NCBI GenBank assembly: GCA_041688515.1
Contig: JBDNHZ010000153.1
Span: 1 to 13,433, forward strand
Length of the DNA stretch: 13,433 bases
Source of the DNA: UBA6176 sp041688515
Lineage (GTDB): Bacteria > Verrucomicrobiota > Verrucomicrobiia > Limisphaerales > UBA9464
Direction: 5' to 3'
The position numbers were made by a program, and so were the translations under genes. Below are positions 6,681-13,433 of the stretch, in pieces. Under the pieces are notes generated by a model that saw nothing but the letters and a program-made list of their open reading frames with translations, did not search any database and was not told the DNA's origin. Each line of letters begins with the position of its first letter. Within the stretch, counting starts at the first letter, position 1.

Positions 6681-8831
6681 ATGTGGCTTATCATTCTACC
6701 GGCATTTGTCTTCCTCCTCTTCATCGCCTTCCTCGGCATGATCTGCATCCGAAAGGTCCATCCGGGCCGAGCGGGCATGGTGGTCGGGTTGGGCGGCGTT
6801 CGGGTTTCCTTCGACTGGATGTTCGCCATGCCGATCCTGCAGAACTACGAGGTGGTGGACATCTCGGTGAAGAAGCTGGAGATCCACCGCAAGGGCAAGG
6901 ACGGCCTGGTCTGTAAGGACAACATCCGCGCCGACATCACCGTGGCCTTCTACATCCGGGTGGAAGCCTCCGTGGAAAGCGTCCGCAAGGTTGCCCAGAT
7001 GCTGACGCCGGAACGGGTGGCCGACATTGCCCAACTGCGGGAGTTGTTCGAAGCGAAGTTCTCGGAGGCCTTGAAGACCGCCGGCAAACAGATGGAGTTC
7101 CATGAACTCTTCACCGAGCGCATCAAGTTCCGGGACCAGATCCAGAGCACCATCGGCAAGGACCTCGACGGTTTCTTTCTTCAGGACGTGGCCATCGATT
7201 ACCTCGAGCAGACGCCGCTTGATCAGCACGACCCCTCCAACGTCCTCGACGCCGAGGGCATCAAGAAGATCACCGAGATCACCCAGCGCGAACGCGTCGT
7301 TGCCAACGAATTTTCCCAGCGCGCCCAGGTCCAGGTGGAGAAGGAGAATGCCGACGCCGACATCGCCAAGCGCGAACAACGCCGTCGCAACGAAGAAGAC
7401 ACCGCCAAACAGCAGCGGGCCATTACCGAGGTCAAGGCGAACGAGGAAGCCGAGGCCCGCAAGGTCATCGAAGGACGCCGCATGGAGGTCGAGGGACGCC
7501 GTCTTGAAACCGAGGAATCCATCCGACTGCGCACTGAGGACATGAACCGCGCGGTGCAGGAGCGCGAGTTCACGGTGAAGAAGGAGAAGCAACGGCTCGA
7601 ACAGGAGGCGGTCCAGGAGGGGGAAGAAGCCCGTGTGCGCCGCGAACGCACGGTCTCGCTCGCCGAGATGGACAAGGAGGTCAAGGTCGCCGAGGCCGCG
7701 ATCGAGGTGGAGCGGAAGCGTGCCTCCGTGGTTTCGGAACAGAAGGCCGTTACCCAGCAGGAGGAAGAGAAGCGCAACATCGAGGCCCGCATGACGGCCG
7801 AGCGCGTCCGCGAGGTGACGCTCATCGAGGCGGAGATGAATGCGAAGAAGGACCAGACCGAAAAGGTCGTCGCATCCGAGGCCCAGAAGGAGGCGGGCCG
7901 GAACATCGCCGAAGCGGAGAAGATCCGACTGGTGACCGCGGCCGAGGCGGCGCGTGAATCCTCCCTCCGGGATGCCGAGCGCATCCAGACGATGGCGGAC
8001 GCCGAGGCCAAGGTGGCTGACAAGCGCCGGCATGTGGCCGAACAGGATGCCGAGGGGATCGCCGCCCGCGAGGCGGCCAAGGGATTGGCCGAGGCCAAGG
8101 TCACCATCGCCAAGGCCAACGCCAAGAAGGCGGATGCCTCCGCCAACCGCGATCTGGGCATTGCCGAGGCCGATGTCCTCAAGGCCCGCGGCACGGTCGT
8201 CGCCGAGAACACCCAGACCCAGGCCACCGCCGAGGCCGAAGGAACCAAGGAAAAGGAATTGGCCATCGCCACCGGGATCGAGGCCCGCGGCAGTGCCGAG
8301 GCGAAGGCCATGCACCAGAAGGCCGAAGCCATGAAGCTCCTGCATCAGGCCGGTCAGCAGCACGAGGAATTCCGCCTGCGCCTCGCCAAGGATCGCGATG
8401 TGGAACTCGCCGCGATTCACGTCCAGAAGGACATCGCCCAGGCCAACGCCAGCGTGGTCGGCGAGGCCCTCAAGTCCGCACGGATCGACATCGTCGGTGG
8501 CGAGAACGACTTCTTCGAGAAGGTGGTCCGCGCCATCGGGACCGGGAAGGCGGTCGATCGCACCCTGAACAACAGCACCGCGCTCACCGAGGTGAAGAAC
8601 ACCTTCTTCAACGGCGACCCGGAGTACTTCAAGGGACAGTTGTCGAAGTGGGTCGCTGACTTCGGAATCAAGACCGAGGATCTCCGCAATCTCACGGTGT
8701 CGGCCCTTCTCGCCCGGCTCATCGCCTCTGCCGACGACTCCGGGATTCAGGGCGTCATGCGCTCCGCCCTGGCTCTCGTGAAGGAAAAGGGCCTCGGCGA
8801 CGTGAAGGCGTCGGAGGTTGTGAAGGGCTGA
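6681..8831 (+). CDS. Flotillin-like SPFH protein with an extended coiled coil
   Basis: A 716-residue membrane-anchored scaffold protein. Residues 1-24 (MWLIILPAFVFLLFIAFLGM) form one membrane helix or hairpin. The SPFH/band-7 domain runs over about 26-190, including VHPGRAGMVVGLGGVRVSF, the NYEVVDISVKKLEI segment, and VAIDYLEQTP near 170-179. Residues about 195-590 are a very long Glu/Ala/Arg/Lys-rich coiled coil with many A-E-A and E-A-K motifs, as in the flotillin stalk but longer than usual. The C-terminal flotillin domain (about 600-716) has IDIVGGENDFFEKV and the conserved NNSTALTEVKNTFF. Flotillins mark membrane microdomains and organise protein complexes there. A gene of this length is at the high end for the family. 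The next gene on the strand is a giant AAA ATPase 243 bases downstream, which suggests a shared job. No Shine-Dalgarno is evident; the ATG is chosen because it starts directly before the hydrophobic segment. Confidence 0.93.
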   Translation: MWLIILPAFVFLLFIAFLGMICIRKVHPGRAGMVVGLGGVRVSFDWMFAMPILQNYEVVDISVKKLEIHRKGKDGLVCKDNIRADITVAFYIRVEASVESVRKVAQMLTPERVADIAQLRELFEAKFSEALKTAGKQMEFHELFTERIKFRDQIQSTIGKDLDGFFLQDVAIDYLEQTPLDQHDPSNVLDAEGIKKITEITQRERVVANEFSQRAQVQVEKENADADIAKREQRRRNEEDTAKQQRAITEVKANEEAEARKVIEGRRMEVEGRRLETEESIRLRTEDMNRAVQEREFTVKKEKQRLEQEAVQEGEEARVRRERTVSLAEMDKEVKVAEAAIEVERKRASVVSEQKAVTQQEEEKRNIEARMTAERVREVTLIEAEMNAKKDQTEKVVASEAQKEAGRNIAEAEKIRLVTAAEAARESSLRDAERIQTMADAEAKVADKRRHVAEQDAEGIAAREAAKGLAEAKVTIAKANAKKADASANRDLGIAEADVLKARGTVVAENTQTQATAEAEGTKEKELAIATGIEARGSAEAKAMHQKAEAMKLLHQAGQQHEEFRLRLAKDRDVELAAIHVQKDIAQANASVVGEALKSARIDIVGGENDFFEKVVRAIGTGKAVDRTLNNSTALTEVKNTFFNGDPEYFKGQLSKWVADFGIKTEDLRNLTVSALLARLIASADDSGIQGVMRSALALVKEKGLGDVKASEVVKG

Positions 8832-8870
8832 CCATGACGACCAAAGCCGCGGAGCGGCGTGGGATTGTAG

Positions 8871-9003
8871 CCCACAGCGCGAGCTGTGGGTTGGAGGGGC
8901 GAATGGGAGTCCAGCCCCGGAGGGGCGGGGGAATGGAGCATCCCACTCCCCTCCGGGGCTCGCAGCCTGGGGGGCTTGATGAACCCACAGCGATCGCTGT
9001 GGG
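8871..9003. repeat. Nested inverted-repeat element between the flotillin and ATPase genes
   Basis: Three strong hairpins lie in about 135 bases. CCCACAGC-GCGA-GCTGTGGG at 8871-8890 is an 8-base stem with a GCGA (GNRA-type) loop. AGCCCCGGAGGGG at 8913-8925 pairs perfectly with CCCCTCCGGGGCT at 8948-8960 (13 base pairs). CCCACAGCGATCGCTGTGGG at 8984-9003 is a perfect 20-base palindrome. The outer hairpins share the CCCACAGC/GCTGTGGG sequence, so they can also pair with each other and form a larger fold around the central stem. The CCCCTCCGGGG core recurs in the 2331-2422 element. This looks like a mobile intergenic stem-loop family inserted in or between the two genes of a unit; attenuation or mRNA stabilisation is possible but not shown. 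Confidence 0.8.
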
Positions 9004-9074
9004 CTACCTTCCTTCGGTGCTCCGTACCTACGTCCCTTCGCGACGCCGCGTTCCCCTCTTCCTCGTCCCATCCC

Positions 9075-12000
9075 ATGCCTGATCCCGCTCCACCACCTGC
9101 CGCGTCACCGGCCGGCTCCGCCCTCGGCGGAGCGGCCTATGAGATCATCCGGCAACGCCTGCAGGATCAGGCGGCGTTGCTGCGCGAGCGGATGGCCAAG
9201 CTGGATACCCGACGGCAGGAGGTGTTCGGCCGGGTGGAATCCAAGCTCCTTCAGGCGGATCGGGTCACCACCGCGCACAACTGCATTCCGCAGGACATGG
9301 TGCAGCTGGGGCACGGCCGGTTCCTGGTCGGGTTCAATATCCAGTTCGGTCTGAAGAAGGAGGTGGAACTGGGCGATGTCTTCGCGGTGTACGCCCGGGA
9401 TGAACAGGCGGGAAACTTCAAGGAAGTTGCCCTCGACGTTCTCAACGACCGCAAGTTCCTCACGGATTTCAAGCGGCTCTACAACGTCTATGAACGGACG
9501 ACCTTCTCGAAGTTTTCCCTGATCGACGGAAACCTTTACATGGTGTTCCGTACCGGCAGCGGTGCCGGGGATTTCGGGGTTTTCAAATGGGCGTATCAGG
9601 GAGGTGAACTCCGTTACCTCGACGGCCGTGCCGAGGCCGAGTATCGGAAGGTCGGGTTCCCGCCGACGTTTGAATTCAAGTGGCGCACGCCCGATCGCGA
9701 GTCCTTCCGCTACGGGGATCATCCGCATGTCTCGATCGAGGACCGGGTCTTCGTGGAGTGCATCGGGGGCGACCTGACCATCAAGGTCGAGGACAACACG
9801 GCGACCGGCGAGGGGGTCTATTCGGAGCCGGTGGACGATCGCTTCCAGAAGGTCGACGACGCCGAGATCGCCTACGCCATCGTGGGGCACCTGATCGTGC
9901 TGAAGATCCGGCCCTACAAGGAACCCGCGGCGCGCTACTTCATCTTCAATGCGAAGCTCCAGAGCGCGATCCGGGTGGATTCCCTCGGACAATCCTGTGC
10001 GCTGCTTCCTGAGGATCACGGCCTGATCTTTCCGGATGGCTACTATCTTTCGACGGGGGAACTGAAGGTGTTCGAGGCGCGCGATACGCCGATGATTCTG
10101 GAGCGGGTCGTGCATGCGCCCAGCGGCGAGGATTCGCTCTTTGTGTTCTTCAAGCCCGAGACCGGGCAGTACGCACTCCTGCCCTACCGCCTGATCGAGC
10201 AGAAGGTCGAGGAGCGGATCAGCTGTCACGGTTTCTCGCTCTTTCCCAACGGCCAACTGGTCCTGGTGCGCACCGAGGACACACCGCAGAAGCACCACAT
10301 GATCCAGCTGCGGCAGACGCCGTTCTACCAGGTGGGTCACGAGCCCGCCGGCCAGCGGGACGCCTTCCTCTACCAGGTCGGCAACAAGGACGTCGTCCGG
10401 TGTCTCGCCGAATGCACTGAGGTGCTGTCCCTCGCCCGTCGCGATCATCCCTACGCCGAACTCTACACCGATCTCGTCCGGCGCTGCGCCGCCATGCTCG
10501 ACGCCTATCCGTGGTTGAGCTCAGCCGATGGCTTCCAACTCGACGCGGCGTTGCGCCAGGTCCGCGAGGCCGCGGACAAGGCCATTGATGAATTCGCCAA
10601 GGTCCGACGGCTCCAGCAGGAGGCCGTCCAACGGGTGGCGGATGTCAGGAAGCGGTGCGAGGACCAGTTGCAGGCGGTGCGCCGATCCGGATTGCGGGTG
10701 CTGGGAGATTTCGTCAGCCACCTCGCGGCGTTGCGCCATCTGCGCGGCGAGTTGATCACCTTGCGCGAGGTCCGGTACGTGGATGTCGCCCAGGTGGAGA
10801 CGCTGGAGAAGGGCGTCACGGCCCAGGTCACCGAGTTGTCCGGAGCCTGCGTCAAGTTCCTGCTCAAGCCAGAGGCGCTTGATCCGTACCGGCGCCAGGC
10901 CGCGGAGCAGTTGGCCACGGTCGATCGGGTGGCGAAGGTGGCCGAGGGGCGCAAGGTCGAGAAGGCGGTGGCCGATGCCGGGGCCGAGCTCGAGATGCTG
11001 ATCGAGATCGTCAACAACCTGAAGATCGAGGACGCCACCGAAACGACGCGGATCATCGAAGCCATCACGGGGGTTTATTCGACGCTCAACCAGGTCCGGG
11101 GCGCGCTGAAGAAGCGGTTGCAGGCGCTCGTCGCTGCGGAAGGAGCCGCCCAGTTCAACGCCCAGCTCAAGCTTCTGGGCCAGTCGGCCTCCAGTTATCT
11201 CGACCTGTGCGACACGCCGGCGCGCTGCGACGAGTATCTCAACCGGCTCACGGTCCAGTTGGAGGAACTCGAAGGGGCCTTCGCCGGCTTTGAGGAATAC
11301 ACGGTCCAGTTGACCGAACGTCGCACCGAACTTTACGAGGCGTTTGAACAACGGAAGATCGCCCTGGTCGAGCAGCGCAACCGGCGTGCCCAGGCGCTGA
11401 TGTCGGCTGCGGAGCGCATCCTCAAGGTCATCCAGAATCGCCTGGCCGGGTTCAAGTCGCTCGACGAGATCCACACCTATCTGGCCTCGGATCTCATGGC
11501 CGCCAAGGTGCGGGAGACCATCGATCAACTCCTGGCGCTGGGGGATTCGGTGAAGTCCGACGACCTGCAAGGTCGGCTCAAGACGCTTCAGCAGGAGGCG
11601 GTGCGGCAGCTCAAGGACCGACAGGAACTGTTCGTCGATGGCACCTCGGTCATCCAGTTGGGCAAGCACCGTTTCAACGTCAACACCCAGCCGCTCGACC
11701 TCACCGTGGTCACCCGGGACGACGCGCCGTTCTTTCATCTCACCAGCACCCAGTATTTTGATCCCATCGCCGATGAAGCCTACCTGGCCACCCGACCGGT
11801 GTGGTCGCAGGAAGTGGTGTCTGAAGACGCGGAGGTTTACCGGGGGGAATACCTCGCCTGGCAGTGGTTGAAGCAGCTTGAAGGCGGCCCGCGCCTCCAG
11901 GAAGTCCTGGATCTCACCGAAGACGCGCGCCTGATCGCGGTGCAGGAGTTCATGTCGAGTCGTTACCAGGAGGGTTATGCCAAGGGCATCCACGACGCGG

Positions 12001-13433
12001 ATGGAGCCCGGATCTTCCAGGCGCTGGCGTCCACCCACCTGGCCCTCGGACGCGCCCGGTATCACCCGGTCGCCCGTGCGCTGGCGGCGGTGTACTGGTG
12101 CCGGTTCTGTCCGGCCGAAGTCCGCACGCTGTGGACCGCCAAGCTCCGCGCGTTCGGCGAACGCAACCGGCTGTTCCCCGGCGATCTGTCGCAGGCGGGC
12201 TACATCCGCGAGCTGCGAACAAAGATCACCGAGTTCGTGCGGGAACAGGCGCTCTACCCGGCCGAGTTTGCTGCGGGAGCGGGCGAATACCTGTTCTTCG
12301 AGCTGAGCCACGGCGAGACCTTCTCGGTGACGCGCGAGGCCGATCACCTGGCCACCGCGTTCCACCAACATCTGGTCACCAAGGGAAGCGAAGACACCTT
12401 CGCGGCCACCCGCGCTTCGCTTGCCTCCCACCCGGCCAGTGAACTCGACATGGTCCGCGACTGGGTGCGTGGCTTCCTGCTTTCCCAGCCGGCCGAGCAA
12501 CTGCACCTGGAGGAAACCACGGCGATTGTCTTCTGCGGCGATGACCTGTCGCGCGCCGTGGTTCATGCGCAGTCGCGTCACGAGCTGGAGGGCATCCGCG
12601 GGATGCACCCGAAGATCAACGCCAGCCGATATGTTTTCGACTACCTCGACTTCACCGTGCGGCTGCGTCGGCACGAGGCGGAGGTGGTGCCGCGGTTCGA
12701 AGCCTTCCACCGGTTGAAGCTCCAGTTGATGGATCGCGAACGGCGAAAGCTGCGTCTCGACGAATTCCGTCCGCGCGTTCTGTCGTCGTTCGTCCGCAAC
12801 CAGCTGACCGATCGGGTTTATCTCCCGATGATTGGCGACAACCTGGCCAAGCAGGTCGGGGCGGCCGGCGCTGCCAAGCGTACCGACCTGATGGGATTGC
12901 TCCTGCTGATTTCGCCGCCCGGTTACGGCAAGACCACGCTGCTCGAGTACGTCGCCAGCCGGCTCGGGATCGTGTTCATCAAGATCAATGGTCCCGCCCT
13001 CGGCCATCACGTCACCTCGCTTGATCCCGAGGAAGCTCCCAACGCGTCGGCGCGGGAGGAGATCCAGAAACTCAATCTCGCGCTGGAGATGGGCGACAAC
13101 GCGATGATCTGCATCGACGACATCCAGCACTGCAATCCGGAGTTCCTGCAGAAGTTCATCTCCCTCTGCGATGCGCAGCGGAAAATCGAGGGCGTCTGGC
13201 GCGGTCAATCCCGCACCTATGATCTCCGTGGACGCAAGGTGGTCGTGGTGATGGCCGGGAATCCCTATACCGAGATCGGCCTGAAGTTTCGGATCCCTGA
13301 CATGCTGGCGAACCGGGCCGACACCTATAACCTGGGCGACATCATCGGGGGCAATGCGGAGTGCTTCGAGGCGAGCTACCTCGAGAACGCGGTGACCTCG
13401 AACGCCGTGCTGGCACCGCTTGCCAACCGGAGT
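9075..13433 (+). CDS. Giant AAA ATPase of the DUF3686 'DNA repair ATPase' type, truncated by the window edge
   Basis: ATG 9075 (MPDPAPPPAASPAGSALGG) opens a frame that stays open to the last base, 1453 codons, so the 3' end is missing. No other start is supported: upstream in frame lacks another ATG nearby. The N-terminal part (about residues 20-430) is helical then beta-rich, with NCIPQDMVQLGHGRF near 69-83 and repeated strand-turn units. Residues about 440-850 are a long helical, probably coiled-coil region (EAADKAIDEFAKV, LQQEAVQRV and similar). A second beta-rich segment starts near 852 (FVDGTSVIQLGKHRF). The AAA domain begins near 1245: Walker A SPPGYGKTTLL (Gly1283, Lys1286, Thr1287), Walker B AMICIDDIQH (Asp1348, Asp1349), and a sensor-1 motif AGNPYTE (Asn1396). 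The architecture matches, as I recall, the DUF3686 (PF12458) N-terminal region fused to AAA, often annotated as DNA repair ATPase; that function is weakly supported. Its flotillin neighbour points to a membrane-related task. Confidence 0.88.
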   Translation, partial: MPDPAPPPAASPAGSALGGAAYEIIRQRLQDQAALLRERMAKLDTRRQEVFGRVESKLLQADRVTTAHNCIPQDMVQLGHGRFLVGFNIQFGLKKEVELGDVFAVYARDEQAGNFKEVALDVLNDRKFLTDFKRLYNVYERTTFSKFSLIDGNLYMVFRTGSGAGDFGVFKWAYQGGELRYLDGRAEAEYRKVGFPPTFEFKWRTPDRESFRYGDHPHVSIEDRVFVECIGGDLTIKVEDNTATGEGVYSEPVDDRFQKVDDAEIAYAIVGHLIVLKIRPYKEPAARYFIFNAKLQSAIRVDSLGQSCALLPEDHGLIFPDGYYLSTGELKVFEARDTPMILERVVHAPSGEDSLFVFFKPETGQYALLPYRLIEQKVEERISCHGFSLFPNGQLVLVRTEDTPQKHHMIQLRQTPFYQVGHEPAGQRDAFLYQVGNKDVVRCLAECTEVLSLARRDHPYAELYTDLVRRCAAMLDAYPWLSSADGFQLDAALRQVREAADKAIDEFAKVRRLQQEAVQRVADVRKRCEDQLQAVRRSGLRVLGDFVSHLAALRHLRGELITLREVRYVDVAQVETLEKGVTAQVTELSGACVKFLLKPEALDPYRRQAAEQLATVDRVAKVAEGRKVEKAVADAGAELEMLIEIVNNLKIEDATETTRIIEAITGVYSTLNQVRGALKKRLQALVAAEGAAQFNAQLKLLGQSASSYLDLCDTPARCDEYLNRLTVQLEELEGAFAGFEEYTVQLTERRTELYEAFEQRKIALVEQRNRRAQALMSAAERILKVIQNRLAGFKSLDEIHTYLASDLMAAKVRETIDQLLALGDSVKSDDLQGRLKTLQQEAVRQLKDRQELFVDGTSVIQLGKHRFNVNTQPLDLTVVTRDDAPFFHLTSTQYFDPIADEAYLATRPVWSQEVVSEDAEVYRGEYLAWQWLKQLEGGPRLQEVLDLTEDARLIAVQEFMSSRYQEGYAKGIHDADGARIFQALASTHLALGRARYHPVARALAAVYWCRFCPAEVRTLWTAKLRAFGERNRLFPGDLSQAGYIRELRTKITEFVREQALYPAEFAAGAGEYLFFELSHGETFSVTREADHLATAFHQHLVTKGSEDTFAATRASLASHPASELDMVRDWVRGFLLSQPAEQLHLEETTAIVFCGDDLSRAVVHAQSRHELEGIRGMHPKINASRYVFDYLDFTVRLRRHEAEVVPRFEAFHRLKLQLMDRERRKLRLDEFRPRVLSSFVRNQLTDRVYLPMIGDNLAKQVGAAGAAKRTDLMGLLLLISPPGYGKTTLLEYVASRLGIVFIKINGPALGHHVTSLDPEEAPNASAREEIQKLNLALEMGDNAMICIDDIQHCNPEFLQKFISLCDAQRKIEGVWRGQSRTYDLRGRKVVVVMAGNPYTEIGLKFRIPDMLANRADTYNLGDIIGGNAECFEASYLENAVTSNAVLAPLANRS

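Noticed and set aside
6696..9071. Minus-strand open frame of 791 codons opposite the flotillin gene
   Set aside because: It is a GC-rich shadow: the Glu/Ala-rich coiled coil codons yield long open frames on the opposite strand. The translation is simple Leu/Gly/Asp-rich without domains, while the + strand encodes a clear SPFH protein.
10521..13208. Minus-strand open frame of 895 codons opposite the ATPase gene
   Set aside because: The + strand carries Walker and sensor motifs and a long continuous frame. The antisense translation is low in recognisable domains and is an artefact of GC-rich codon usage. The same applies to the minus-strand frame at 9105-10448.

Overview
The window is about 13.4 kb of GC-rich DNA with the usual marks of a Verrucomicrobiota genome. 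These are an inferred secreted PQQ-like beta-propeller carrying EF-hands, a neighbouring protein ending in an F-Y-R-L type tail, and intergenic spacers filled with stem-loop repeats. The assignment rests on general resemblance, not on a marker gene. No tRNA, rRNA, CRISPR array or intact insertion sequence was seen.

Layout. (1) At 3-155 (+) is the last 50 codons of a gene entering from the left. It converges, with an 8-base gap, on a secreted PQQ-like/EF-hand beta-propeller gene (164-1573, -). (2) From about 1630 to 2971 lies a spacer with no intact gene. It holds a three-copy direct/inverted repeat (about 1634-1800), a frameshifted gene relic (about 1891-2420) whose end runs into a hairpin repeat (about 2331-2422), and a further 550 bases without a recognisable gene. 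(3) From 6387 down to 2972 (-) is a three-gene unit: an exported SIMPL-domain protein, an OmpR/PhoB-type response regulator, and a membrane histidine kinase that overlaps the regulator in a GTGA junction. (4) From 6388 to 6680 is a divergent intergenic region containing seven GATC tetranucleotides spaced exactly 9 bases apart. (5) On the + strand, 6681-8831 encodes a long flotillin/SPFH protein. A 243-base spacer with nested palindromes separates it from a very large AAA ATPase gene (9075 to the right edge, truncated), which is open for 1453 codons.

How the genes may work together. The flotillin and the giant ATPase are probably one functional unit: a membrane-anchored coiled-coil scaffold and a large AAA machine with its own coiled coil. 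The ATPase family tends to be labelled as a DNA repair ATPase, but this context points more to a membrane or envelope role. The divergent SIMPL-regulator-kinase unit looks like an envelope-sensing two-component system and shares the promoter region with the flotillin gene, so cross-control is possible but not shown. The most interesting part of the window is the flotillin-ATPase pair together with the repeat arrays around it.
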